Shown piece by piece: positions 14,429 through 22,521 of a stretch of 34,863 bases of DNA. The stretch is from Lachnospiraceae bacterium. GTDB lineage: Bacteria; Bacillota; Clostridia; Lachnospirales; Lachnospiraceae. The notes beneath the pieces are model-generated. The model saw nothing but the letters and a program-made list of their open reading frames with translations. It had not been told where the DNA came from and searched no databases. Both the position numbers and the translations under genes were made by a program. Location of the stretch: assembly GCA_021205385.1 (NCBI GenBank), contig JAJPXQ010000060.1, forward strand, positions 1 to 34,863, in the 5' to 3' direction. The first letter of the stretch is position 1, and each line of letters starts with the position of its first letter.

Positions 14429-16321
14429 ATGAGTAAAGAGACAAATCAGACGGATCTGCCGGAGTACCGCGACAAGCGCTTCGACCGGGTGCGCGGCACC
14501 TGGTACTGGAAGCTTTCGAAGCCGCTGCGGGAGATCGTGCATTTCTTTCAGAGGCTGCACGCGGCTTACATCCACTACGGCGGCGTGCGCGGCGTCTACC
14601 GGCGCTGGCGGCAGAAGCGCGGCGAGGCCACGAAGCGCGTCGACTTCGGAACGAAGAGTTTTCCGGATGCGGAGCAGAGAAAGCGCGAGGAGGAGACGGT
14701 GTTCCCACGGGATATCCGGTTCAGCGTGCTCGTGCCGTTGTACAATACGCCGGAGCGCTTCCTGCGGGAGATGATCGGGTCGGTGCAGGCGCAGACCTAC
14801 CGGAACTGGGAGCTGTGCCTAGCGGACGGCAGCGATGAAAAGCACCCGGAGGTGGGGCGGATCTGCGCGGAGTACCAGAAGGCAGACAGCCGCATCCATT
14901 ATCAGAAGCTGGAGAAAAATCTCGGCATTTCCGGGAATACGAATGCCTGCTTTGCGATGGCGACGGGGGATTTCATCGGCCTGTTCGACCATGACGATAT
15001 CCTGCATCCGAGCGCGCTCTACGAGTGCATGAAGGTGATCTGCGAGAAGGATGCGGACTATGTCTATACGGATGAACTGACCTTCGAGTCTCCGGATCTC
15101 GACCACATCATCGTGATGCACTTTAAGCCGGACTATTCGCCGGACAATCTGCGCGCGAACAATTACATCTGCCATTTCTCTGTGTTCGATGCGAAGCTGC
15201 TTGAAAAGACAGGCCTGTTCCGGCCGGAGTATGACGGCAGTCAGGACCACGACATGATCCTGCGGCTGACGGAGGAAGCGCGAAACGTACAGCATATTCC
15301 GAAAATACTGTATTACTGGCGCTCTCATCCGAATTCTGTGGCGGCGGACATCGGGGCGAAGACCTACGCGATCGACGCGGCGAAGCGCGCTGTGCATGAC
15401 CATATGCGCGACTACTACGGCATGGAGGTGGAAGTCGAGAGCACGCGGGCTTTCCCGACGATTTTCCAGATCAAGTATCCGATCACGGGGACGCCTCTGA
15501 TCAGCGTCCTGATCCCCAATAAGGATCATGTGACCGACCTGCGCCGCTGCATCTCGTCGATCACGGAGCGCTCAACCTGGAAAGATTATGAGATTATCGT
15601 GATCGAGAATAACAGCACGGAGCAGAGTATTTTCGATTATTACGCGGAACTGAAGGTGGATGCGCGCGTGCGCGTCGTCACCTGGGAGGGCGAGTTTAAT
15701 TATTCAAAGATCAACAACTTTGGCGCAGGCTTTGCGAAGGGAGAGTATCTGCTTTTCCTGAACAATGATACTGAGGTCATCACGCCCGACTGGATGGAGC
15801 AGTTGCTGATGTATGCGCAGCGCACGGATGTCGGCGCGGTCGGGGCGAAGCTCTACTACGCGGACAATACGATTCAGCACGCGGGCGTGGTCCTCGGACT
15901 GGGAGCGCACCGCTCTGCGGGGCATACGCATTACAAGATGCCGCGTGAGCACCTCGGGTATATGGGACGGCTGTGCTACGCGCAGGATGTGAGCGCGGTG
16001 ACGGCGGCCTGCCTGCTTGTGTCGCGGCAGATCTATGATGAAGTTGACGGCCTGGATGAGAGCTTCACGATATCGCTGAATGATGTGGATTTCTGCCTGA
16101 AGATCCGGGAAAAGGGCTATCTCAATATTTTTACGCCCTTTGCGGAGCTCTATCATTATGAGTCGAAGACGAGAGGGCTGGAGGAAGGCGAGAAGTTGCG
16201 CCGCTACGAGAAGGAGTGCGAGCATTTCCGGGAGAAATGGAAGGCTGCGCTGGAGGCGGGCGACCCGTATTACAATCCGAATTTTTCACTGGATTACTCG
16301 GATTTTACCCTGCGGTTTTAG
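14429..16321 (+). CDS. Two-domain GT2 family glycosyltransferase (rhamnosyltransferase-like)
   Basis: 630 aa. A basic N-terminal ~90 residues lead into two GT-A domains. Domain 1 (about 98-330) opens with 'FSVLVPLYN' and has the metal-binding 'FDHDD' at 186-190. Domain 2 (about 350-600) opens with 'ISVLIPNKD' and has 'NND' at 445-447, the metal-binding motif of GT2 polymer-forming rhamnosyl or mannosyl transferases; 'DVDF' and 'YHYES' near 555-585 complete the acceptor site. Two catalytic domains in one chain suggest two linkages, as in WbdA or WsaF-type polymerases. There is no membrane segment, so it should work at the inner face of the membrane on the growing chain. GTAGGAGAG precedes the ATG. 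The SGNH gene starts 9 bases downstream. Confidence 0.9.
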   Translation: MSKETNQTDLPEYRDKRFDRVRGTWYWKLSKPLREIVHFFQRLHAAYIHYGGVRGVYRRWRQKRGEATKRVDFGTKSFPDAEQRKREEETVFPRDIRFSVLVPLYNTPERFLREMIGSVQAQTYRNWELCLADGSDEKHPEVGRICAEYQKADSRIHYQKLEKNLGISGNTNACFAMATGDFIGLFDHDDILHPSALYECMKVICEKDADYVYTDELTFESPDLDHIIVMHFKPDYSPDNLRANNYICHFSVFDAKLLEKTGLFRPEYDGSQDHDMILRLTEEARNVQHIPKILYYWRSHPNSVAADIGAKTYAIDAAKRAVHDHMRDYYGMEVEVESTRAFPTIFQIKYPITGTPLISVLIPNKDHVTDLRRCISSITERSTWKDYEIIVIENNSTEQSIFDYYAELKVDARVRVVTWEGEFNYSKINNFGAGFAKGEYLLFLNNDTEVITPDWMEQLLMYAQRTDVGAVGAKLYYADNTIQHAGVVLGLGAHRSAGHTHYKMPREHLGYMGRLCYAQDVSAVTAACLLVSRQIYDEVDGLDESFTISLNDVDFCLKIREKGYLNIFTPFAELYHYESKTRGLEEGEKLRRYEKECEHFREKWKAALEAGDPYYNPNFSLDYSDFTLRF

Positions 16322-16330
16322 AGGAGAGCC

Positions 16331-17560
16331 ATGAAGAGAGCAGAAAGGGAAAAGGTCATAAGGGGCGCTTATCGCAGTACGATCGTCGCACTGAGTATTT
16401 GCTGTGTATTCCTTGGCGCGGTGCTTGTAGTGCATGAGCTGGCAAGAGAGTATGAGGTGAGCGAACTCGAGGAGCAGCTTGAGGCGAAGGGGGTCGTTCA
16501 GAATGACGAGGGAATCTATGCCAGCGTCGAGCTGTTCCTGCCGGATGAGATTTATGTGGCCACAGGTGTGACGATTGAGCTCTACAACAGCCAGATATCT
16601 TCACTCGGGACACGCATTGAGGATTATAATGTAAAATGGACCTGTGCGGTCGGCAGGAACATGTCGCGCAAGTTTTCCATCACAGGGACGGAGAAGCTGA
16701 TCGGAGAATACCCGCTGATTTTCACGATTTTTGACGACAATGGCACGCAGGTGGCGACCGCGTCCACAACGCTGAAGGTCGTAGAAGCGCTGGGGGGAGA
16801 GGAGAACAGCTTTTCCCTGCTGACCATCGGTGACAGCCTCTCCTGCGATACAGCCACCTATGAGCGCCTGAATGAGCTGACCGATGACGGGATTATATAC
16901 ATGGGAACCCGCGGCGTGGGAGGCTCCCTTACCGAGGCGCGAAGAGGTTTCTCCGCAGCGGATTATCTGGCTGCCACACCCTATACGCAGGAGGAGCCGG
17001 AGGAGGAAGTGCAGCCGTTCTACAATGAGGAGACCGGCAGCTTTGACTGGGCCTATTATAAGGAGACGACCGGTTTTGAACCGGACGTGGTCGAGATTTT
17101 TCTCGGGACAAACGGCATCGACACCGATCCGGTGCCAAATGGCGACAATATCATTGCGATGGTGGAAAATATCCATGAGACCGATCCGGATCTGCCGATC
17201 TACCTGGTTCACACGATCTACCCGGCGAATCAGGACGGCATCGGTTCCTGGAGTAACTCTGACGGCTACGCGCTCTACGGAGATCGCTATAAATATGAGG
17301 AGGATCAGAAGGTCTTTTACCTGATGACCTACCTCGAGGAGACGCTGAAGGACGAGGACAATCTTTATTTCGTGCCGGCGGCGATCTGCCATGACAGTGA
17401 GAATAATTTCAACACCACGACCGAGACGGTGAACCCGCACTCGGAGGAGACGATCGAGGTGCCGGACAATGCCGTGCATCCGAACAGCGCGGGCTATCAG
17501 CAGATTGCGGACTGTCTCTACAGCGTGATCTGTGGAACAAAAGCAGAATGGGAGAATTAG
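16331..17560 (+). CDS. Membrane-anchored SGNH/GDSL-fold hydrolase-like protein
   Basis: 409 aa. One N-terminal membrane anchor at about residues 17-36 places the rest outside the cell. Residues about 60-155 form a beta-sandwich-like domain. The SGNH part follows: block I 'IGDSLS' with Gly167-Asp168-Ser169, block II 'GVGG', block III 'LGTNG', and block V 'DNAVHPN' with His383. In most relatives the last motif is Asp-x-x-His. Here Asp379 is one residue further away and Asn380 takes the usual place, so the triad may be altered. Such proteins often remove or add acetyl groups on polysaccharides; given its place after the glycosyltransferase it may edit the exported glycan. AGGAGAG sits right after the preceding stop and before this ATG. 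Confidence 0.8.
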   Translation: MKRAEREKVIRGAYRSTIVALSICCVFLGAVLVVHELAREYEVSELEEQLEAKGVVQNDEGIYASVELFLPDEIYVATGVTIELYNSQISSLGTRIEDYNVKWTCAVGRNMSRKFSITGTEKLIGEYPLIFTIFDDNGTQVATASTTLKVVEALGGEENSFSLLTIGDSLSCDTATYERLNELTDDGIIYMGTRGVGGSLTEARRGFSAADYLAATPYTQEEPEEEVQPFYNEETGSFDWAYYKETTGFEPDVVEIFLGTNGIDTDPVPNGDNIIAMVENIHETDPDLPIYLVHTIYPANQDGIGSWSNSDGYALYGDRYKYEEDQKVFYLMTYLEETLKDEDNLYFVPAAICHDSENNFNTTTETVNPHSEETIEVPDNAVHPNSAGYQQIADCLYSVICGTKAEWEN

Positions 17561-17564
17561 AGAA

Positions 17565-17951
17565 ATGAGAAAATTACTGGGACAGCTGATTCGCTTTGGA
17601 TTTGTGGGATTTTTATGTTTCTTCATTGACTATGGGATCATGGTGCTGCTGACGGAGGTTGGGGGGATCAATTACCTGATCTCCAGCGGGATCTCCTTCA
17701 CCGTATCGGTGGTTGTGAATTATATCCTGAGCATTACTTTTGTCTTTGAGACGGACAAGAAGAAAAATAAGATCAAAGAATTTATTGTATTTGTAATTCT
17801 GAGCGTGATCGGACTCGGTATCAATGAGCTCTGCATGTGGCTGGCGACGGATCTGATGGGCATCCACTACATGATCTCGAAGATCGGCGCGACGGCGATC
17901 GTGATGGTTTATAATTTCATCACGCGGAAGATTTTCATCGAGAAGCACTGA
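17565..17951 (+). CDS. GtrA-like membrane protein
   Basis: 128 aa with four predicted membrane helices, the normal size and layout of the GtrA family ('IRFGFVGFLCFFIDYG' at the start, 'NYILSITFVF' in the middle, 'YNFITRKIFI' at the end). GtrA proteins are thought to flip undecaprenyl-phosphate-linked sugars for later transfer outside the cell. The ATG at 17565 has a GGGAGAA site at 17550-17556; a GTG at 17532 would overlap the previous gene and is less likely. It could supply the lipid-linked sugar for the GT-C glycosyltransferase at 5553-7061. It is the last gene of the polysaccharide operon, closed by a strong terminator. Confidence 0.9.
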   Translation: MRKLLGQLIRFGFVGFLCFFIDYGIMVLLTEVGGINYLISSGISFTVSVVVNYILSITFVFETDKKKNKIKEFIVFVILSVIGLGINELCMWLATDLMGIHYMISKIGATAIVMVYNFITRKIFIEKH

Positions 17952-17957
17952 AAAAAG

Positions 17958-18001
17958 AAAGCGGGAAGGCTACGTATGAGAATACGGCGCTCTCCCGCTT
18001 T
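17958..18001. terminator. Bidirectional terminator after gtrA
   Basis: Outer stem AAAGCGGGA (17958-17966) with TCCCGCTTT (17993-18001), inner stem CGTAT (17973-17977) with ATACG (17982-17986) closed by a GAGA tetraloop. A-runs and T-runs flank both sides, so it serves gtrA and the convergent metallophosphoesterase gene. Confidence 0.9.
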
Positions 18002-18006
18002 TTCAA

Positions 18007-19377
18007 TCAGTTGTCGCTTTTCTGAATCTCAAAGCTATCCACAATCTCCCAGGTCTCCGCCTCATAGGTCGTGATAGTCAGTGCGGTCGGTGTAACCTGT
18101 ACGTCCGTGACCTCCGGAGCCTCGCGGTACTCGCTGAAGGCGATTTCGTTCTGCGCGGATGGGCGGTGGTACAGGCTGCCGCTCGAGGAGTTCAGCGTCA
18201 CATACATCGTGCCCTCCGGATCGACGGCAGGACTCTCATATTCGAGATAACTTCCGTCTGACTGGATGAAATACGAGCGGCTGTAAGCATGGTCGTGGCC
18301 GGTCATAACGAGATCGATGTCGTAAGCACTCGTGAAGGACAGAAAGTAGGGCCGGATATTGGCGGCATTTTCCATGTAGTCCTCGTAGGAATTGTACGGG
18401 GAGTAATGGCAGAGGATAATCCGCCAGCTCACGTCCGGGTTCGCCTCGCAGGCCTCTGCGATAAACTGTTCATGTTCGCCCCATTTCTCCGCGTCCATGA
18501 GGTCGAGCACGAGGAAGAGCGCGTTTCCGCGCACGAACCAGAAGTCGCCGTCGCTATCATCGTCGCAGGTGCCGTACTGTGTCTGGTTCGGCAGATAGTA
18601 GTGCTCGGAATACTGCGAGCCGCCGATCTCGTGGTTTCCCTTGACCGGGACGAGCGAGAGACTGTACAGAGCGGCCTGATTCAGAAACGCGTCGTACTGC
18701 TCGGTGTCGTCGAAATCATTGACCTGATCGCCGAGCGACACCAGAAAGCTTGTGTCTGAAAAATGATACTTGATCTTGTTCAGCACGCGCTTGAAGGTGG
18801 TCTTCTGATTGTCCAGCTCGTCGACCGGCTTGCCGAGCTGCGGATCGCCGAGCACGGTGAAGCGGAAGCTGTCCGAGTAGGCGGGCGTCGTATAGCTGTA
18901 GGCCGGCGACATGCCGTCCTCGTTTCCTACCTTATAAATATAGTCGGTTTCCGCTGCAAGACCACTCACTGTCGCGCGGTTAATATAATAACCGGATGTG
19001 ACTTCAGAAGCGAATGTGGAGACCGCATCGAAGGGAAGCGCATTCGCAAAATCCTCATCATCCGCTGTGGTCCACAGTACCTGACCGGCCTCCTCCGAGG
19101 GGGAATACCAGGTCAGATTTACCTCGTCTTCCTGTGCGCCGACCGTGACCGAGAGCCAGCGGATGGAGGTGGTCGTGATCAGCGTGGCGGAATATTCTGA
19201 CGCCGTGTTCCAGGTCTCTTCGCCAGGTTCCGGGGCAGCTTCCTCCTCAGCTTCCGTCTCTTCCGTCTGTGCACTGCTGTCAGCAGAGCCTGCTTCGTCA
19301 GAGGATGTGCTGCCGCAGGCCGCCAGTGATAAAATCATGGCGAGCGCCAGAAGGTTTGTAAATATTTTTCTTTTCAT
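18007..19377 (-). CDS. Lipoprotein metallophosphoesterase (purple acid phosphatase-like)
   Basis: 456 aa. The N-terminus is a lipoprotein signal with lipobox 'LAAC' (Cys21), followed by a Ser/Glu-rich linker to about residue 55. A fibronectin-like domain (about 60-165, 'YYINRATVSGLAAETDYIY') precedes a calcineurin-type phosphoesterase with the metal motifs 'LGDPQLG', 'SLGDQVND', 'KGNHE', 'LCHYSPYN' and 'GHDHAYSR'. This is the layout of bacterial purple acid phosphatase-like enzymes that release phosphate outside the cell using two metal ions. The gene has its own promoter (19493-19464), followed by a long hairpin in the leader. It lies 152 bases after the metal ATPase gene on the same strand. 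Confidence 0.9.
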   Translation of the reverse strand: MKRKIFTNLLALAMILSLAACGSTSSDEAGSADSSAQTEETEAEEEAAPEPGEETWNTASEYSATLITTTSIRWLSVTVGAQEDEVNLTWYSPSEEAGQVLWTTADDEDFANALPFDAVSTFASEVTSGYYINRATVSGLAAETDYIYKVGNEDGMSPAYSYTTPAYSDSFRFTVLGDPQLGKPVDELDNQKTTFKRVLNKIKYHFSDTSFLVSLGDQVNDFDDTEQYDAFLNQAALYSLSLVPVKGNHEIGGSQYSEHYYLPNQTQYGTCDDDSDGDFWFVRGNALFLVLDLMDAEKWGEHEQFIAEACEANPDVSWRIILCHYSPYNSYEDYMENAANIRPYFLSFTSAYDIDLVMTGHDHAYSRSYFIQSDGSYLEYESPAVDPEGTMYVTLNSSSGSLYHRPSAQNEIAFSEYREAPEVTDVQVTPTALTITTYEAETWEIVDSFEIQKSDN

Positions 19378-19411
19378 ATCTCCATCTCCGTGATTTGTAA
19401 TAGAAAAGCAA

Positions 19412-19445
19412 GGACAGGTCCGCGCAGTGTCGCGCAGATCTGTCC
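19412..19445 (-). promoter_or_regulatory. Leader hairpin of the metallophosphoesterase gene
   Basis: A 14-bp near-perfect inverted repeat (19412-19425 with 19432-19445, two G-U or mismatch positions, six-base loop) lies between the promoter and the start codon. On the minus strand it is followed by TTGCTTTTCT. It could be the terminator of the ATPase operon, an attenuator, or a protein-binding palindrome. Confidence 0.55.
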
Positions 19446-19463
19446 GAACTGTCGCCTGTGTGT

Positions 19464-19493
19464 ACTATATCACAGGACCTTGATAAATGTAAA
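19464..19493 (-). promoter_or_regulatory. Promoter of the metallophosphoesterase gene
   Basis: Minus strand TTTACA (19493-19488), 18 bases, TATAGT (19469-19464) preceded by TGA, an extended -10. Confidence 0.6.
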
Positions 19494-19529
19494 GTCATTG
19501 CGCTGCCTGAAAGTGGATGTGGCAGCATG

Positions 19530-21629
19530 CTACCTGCCTGCCCGCGGGTCCTTCTCCGGGAGCAGGTTTTTCATGTTCCGCAGGCTGATCGCCAGCGTGG
19601 ATGTATTGTGCAGAAGCGCGGAAACAGTCGGCTGCAGGATACCGGCGACGCCCAGCGTGATCAGGCCGGTGTTGAAGCCGACGATGATCCGATAATTCTG
19701 GTGAATCCGCTTCATGAGCTGTGTGCTCATGTTTTTCAGCGTGACGAGTGCGTACAGATCATCGGCTGCCACGGTGATGTCCGCGATCTCGCGGGCGATC
19801 TCCGCTCCGTCGCTGATCGCGATTCCGGCGTCCGAGGCCGATAGCGCGGGGGAATCGTTGATGCCGTCGCCGACCATGATGACCGTGCGTCCGAGCGCTT
19901 TCTGCTCCTCGATGTAGCGGGCCTTGTCCTCCGGCAGCACCTCCGAGAAATACTCATCTGCGCCGATGTGCCGCGCGACTGCAGCCGCGTGCCGCTCACT
20001 GTCTCCGGTCATCATGACGACCTTCTGGATACCGGCTTGTCTCAGAGCCCGGATGGCGTCCGGCGCTTCCTCGCGCAGCGGATCTTCGATGCAGATGACC
20101 GCGGCGAGAAGGCTGTCGACTGCCATGTACAGGTGAGAATACTCCTCCGGAATCGCAAGATAGCGTTCCATGTACTCCGGCGGAACCACGCACGCCTCAT
20201 CCTCGAAGACAAAGTGATGGCTGCCGATGACGACCTTGTGTCCGTCTATGTAAGAGGAAATCCCGTGTGCCACAATATAGTTGACCTTCGAGTGCATCTC
20301 CTCGTGGTCCAGTCCCTGCTCCTTCGCAGCCTGCACGACGGCCTTCGCCATCGAGTGCGGGAAATGCTCCTCCAGACAGGCTGCGACCCGCAGCGCCTCT
20401 TCCTTCGTATGTTCGCCCATGACGACAATATCCTTCACTGTCGGCTGCGCCTTTGTGAGCGTGCCGGTCTTGTCGAATACAATCGTATCCGCGGCGGCGA
20501 CCGCCTCCAGGAACTTTCCGCCCTTGACGGTGATGCGGTGGGAATGCGCTTCGCGGATAGCGGACAGCACCGAGATTGGCATTGCCAGCTTCAGCGCGCA
20601 GGAGAAGTCGACCATAAGTACCGAAAGCGCCCTGGTCGTATTCCGGGTCAGCAGATAGACGAGACCTGTGCCGGCCAGCGTGTAAGGAACCAGCCGGTCC
20701 GCCAGAGATTCCGCCTGACTCTCCGTGCTGGATTTCAGCCGCTCCGAGTCTTCGGTCATGGCGACGATCTTTGCGTAGCGCGTGCCGCCGGAAGCCGCCT
20801 TTACCTCGATGCACAACTCGCCCTCTTCCACAACCGTACCGGCGTAGACATAGCCGCCTGACTCCTTATGGACGCTTACGGCTTCGCCGGTCAGTGACGA
20901 CTGGTTGACCTCGGCCTCGCCCTCAGTCACGAGCCCGTCGAAGGGGATGACATTTCCAGTGCGTATGACAACGAGGTCGCCGGGAAGAATCTGCTGCGCG
21001 GGAACCAGAATTTCCTGTCCGTCCCGCTTCAGCCATACCCGGCTGACGTTCAGGGACATGCTGCGCGCGAGATCGCCCACCGATTTCTTGTGTGTCCATT
21101 CCTCCAGAATGTCGCCGATACCGAGCAGAAACATGACGGAACCCGCCGTGCTGTAATCCGCCCGCAGAACGGAAACGCCGATCGCCGCGGCGTCGAGCAC
21201 GGAGACATCGAGCCTCCCCCTGGCCAGAGAACGCAGCCCGGCCCAAAGATAACGCAGGGACTTGAGAACAGTATAAACGGCGCGCACGGAGAACGGAACG
21301 AATACCCTTCCGACACAGCGAAGCGCGACCTTCTGGACCAGCTTTTCCTGGTAGCACCGGTTCAGGCTGCGCCCCGAGTGGTCAAGGACGTCCTGCGGGA
21401 CATTCGTGTTGTCGTAGCGGAAGCTCCGAAGAGCGGCGAGCAGCGCCTCCCGGTCGGCGTCATAGAGAATTACCGCATCTGCGGTACGTTCATATACCTT
21501 TGCTTCGCTCACATCCGGCAGACTGCCAAGATAATAAAGCAGGGTGTCCGCCTCCTCACAGCTCATGCGCTGCTGAACCATGTGGATGCGCAGACGTCCC
21601 CTGATTTCGTGTTTGATGATGAACTTCAA
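19530..21629 (-). CDS. fezB: P1B-type metal ATPase with SCA motif, FezB-like (ferrosome)
   Basis: 699 aa. The P-type core is complete: actuator 'SLTGEA' (245-250), phosphorylated Asp386 in 'DKTGTLT', 'HFPHSMA' (422-428) in place of the usual SEHPL, 'MMTGD' and 'GDGINDSPALS'. The membrane metal motif is 'FSCALK' (342-347), not the CPC of copper/zinc pumps. SCA is the mark of the P1B-6 group, to which the ferrosome protein FezB belongs. The N-terminus has 'IRGRLR' (9-14) in an HMA-like domain without CxxC. The start codon is TTG at 21629, supported by GAGGAA inside the end of the upstream gene. Only three bases separate it from a small membrane protein gene, as in fezA-fezB. Likely role: moving iron across a membrane. 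Family placement rests on motifs only. Confidence 0.75.
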   Translation of the reverse strand: MKFIIKHEIRGRLRIHMVQQRMSCEEADTLLYYLGSLPDVSEAKVYERTADAVILYDADREALLAALRSFRYDNTNVPQDVLDHSGRSLNRCYQEKLVQKVALRCVGRVFVPFSVRAVYTVLKSLRYLWAGLRSLARGRLDVSVLDAAAIGVSVLRADYSTAGSVMFLLGIGDILEEWTHKKSVGDLARSMSLNVSRVWLKRDGQEILVPAQQILPGDLVVIRTGNVIPFDGLVTEGEAEVNQSSLTGEAVSVHKESGGYVYAGTVVEEGELCIEVKAASGGTRYAKIVAMTEDSERLKSSTESQAESLADRLVPYTLAGTGLVYLLTRNTTRALSVLMVDFSCALKLAMPISVLSAIREAHSHRITVKGGKFLEAVAAADTIVFDKTGTLTKAQPTVKDIVVMGEHTKEEALRVAACLEEHFPHSMAKAVVQAAKEQGLDHEEMHSKVNYIVAHGISSYIDGHKVVIGSHHFVFEDEACVVPPEYMERYLAIPEEYSHLYMAVDSLLAAVICIEDPLREEAPDAIRALRQAGIQKVVMMTGDSERHAAAVARHIGADEYFSEVLPEDKARYIEEQKALGRTVIMVGDGINDSPALSASDAGIAISDGAEIAREIADITVAADDLYALVTLKNMSTQLMKRIHQNYRIIVGFNTGLITLGVAGILQPTVSALLHNTSTLAISLRNMKNLLPEKDPRAGR

Positions 21630-21632
21630 GGC

Positions 21633-21899
21633 TTATTCCTCGGCTGTTTCCTGAGCGCAGGCAGCTTCCTCGGCCGCTCTGTCTTCATTGATCTGCTTTG
21701 CCTCTGCCAGAATGTCCTCCGCATTTTCCTGTACGGTGGTCACCGTCTTCATGACGCACTCCTTCGCGCGCAGCGTCGCGGCGGTGCAGTTCGTATAGAC
21801 CTTCCGCGCGTCCTTGCTGGAGAGAATCTGGATACCGGCGGTTCCGAACAGAACGCCGCCCACGAAAAGACCTATTTTTTCCCAGTTAAAATTTAACAT
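21633..21899 (-). CDS. Small membrane protein (DUF6110-like), FezA candidate
   Basis: 88 aa from the ATG at 21899, which has AAGGAGGT 9-10 bases upstream (minus strand, 21915-21908). One hydrophobic segment at about residues 7-24 is rich in glycine ('IGLFVGGVLFGTAG'), followed by a predicted amphipathic, Ala/Glu-rich helical tail that may be coiled coil. Two cysteines lie in the middle and one near the end. It resembles the DUF6110 proteins found beside P1B ATPases in Clostridia. The ATPase follows after three bases and its ribosome site lies in this gene, so their translation is probably coupled. In ferrosome operons a small membrane protein (FezA) is needed together with FezB; this is the natural candidate, but I cannot confirm homology from sequence alone. 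Confidence 0.7.
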   Translation of the reverse strand: MLNFNWEKIGLFVGGVLFGTAGIQILSSKDARKVYTNCTAATLRAKECVMKTVTTVQENAEDILAEAKQINEDRAAEEAACAQETAEE

Positions 21900-21930
21900 C
21901 GATATGTACCTCCTTGATTGTAATAGGGTT

Positions 21931-21960
21931 ATCATACGTTTTGCGCGGGCGGTTAGTCAA
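21931..21960 (-). promoter_or_regulatory. Promoter of the fez-like pair
   Basis: Minus strand TTGACT (21960-21955), 18 bases, TATGAT (21936-21931). A 20-base stretch with TGAT and ATCA ends (21915-21934) overlaps the -10; it is A/T-rich like a Fur operator but the inner match is poor. The 208-base gap between this gene and the plus-strand gene at 22108 otherwise holds a GC-rich hairpin near 22064-22079 and no other gene. Confidence 0.6.
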
Positions 21961-22107
21961 TTCCAACAAGCCGTACTGAGAAAAGTTATCAAAATTGAAA
22001 AAATGGTCGATTATAGTGCAATACAGGGCGAAACGTGCTATGCTGTTTTCAGCGCAGAGAAGAGCGGGGGCGGCGGGCGCCCCTTGGAGAGTGCGGGAGG
22101 GCGCGTG

Positions 22108-22482
22108 ATGGGGGAAATCACTTCCGGAGAAGCACTGTGGGAATGGCTCTTACAGCACGAGGGGCAGAGTTTCTACACGAAAAAAGGACTGGAATTTACC
22201 TATTATATAAAGGGCGGAGAACTGTTCGCGAGTCGGCGGGAGCGCTCGATCACGCGCAGCACCTTCGAGTATGCCCTGCGCAGGCTGCGCGAGCGTCCGC
22301 AGGAGGTCATCGGGCCAAAGAGCCTGAACGTGTACGGCGCGCCCTATGTGTACGCGCTGCTGTGCGCTGCGCTGGAAGCGGAAGAAGATAATCTGTCGGA
22401 TTCGTCTCCGATGCTCTCCCCGCACAGGGGCGCGAAAATCACCGAAAAAAGTCCCATGAAAACCGATGAAAAAAGCCCTTGA
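22108..22482 (+). CDS. Conserved-looking hypothetical protein upstream of rpmG
   Basis: 124 aa from the ATG at 22108, supported by GGGAGGG seven bases upstream (a GTG at 22105 is an alternative). Residues 1-90 are compact and mixed alpha/beta: 'GLEFTYYIKGGELFASRRERSITRS' spans roughly residues 26-50, and its Tyr/Lys-rich beta hairpin followed by 'SITRSTFEYALRR' suggests a small nucleic-acid-binding or winged-helix-like fold. I recall similar short proteins in Lachnospiraceae but cannot name a function. The last ~20 residues are a low-complexity Lys/Ser/Pro tail built from two near-repeats (TEKSP, TDEKSP). Its stop codon lies inside the -35 box of the rpmG promoter. Confidence 0.65.
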   Translation: MGEITSGEALWEWLLQHEGQSFYTKKGLEFTYYIKGGELFASRRERSITRSTFEYALRRLRERPQEVIGPKSLNVYGAPYVYALLCAALEAEEDNLSDSSPMLSPHRGAKITEKSPMKTDEKSP

Positions 22483-22508
22483 CTTCGTATATATATCTGT
22501 GCTATAGT
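22479..22508 (+). promoter_or_regulatory. Promoter of rpmG-secE-nusG
   Basis: TTGACT (22479-22484), 18-base spacer ending TGC, TATAGT (22503-22508). The TGA stop of the upstream gene (22480-22482) is inside the -35. Confidence 0.8.
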
Positions 22509-22521
22509 AAACAGGCGAGTG

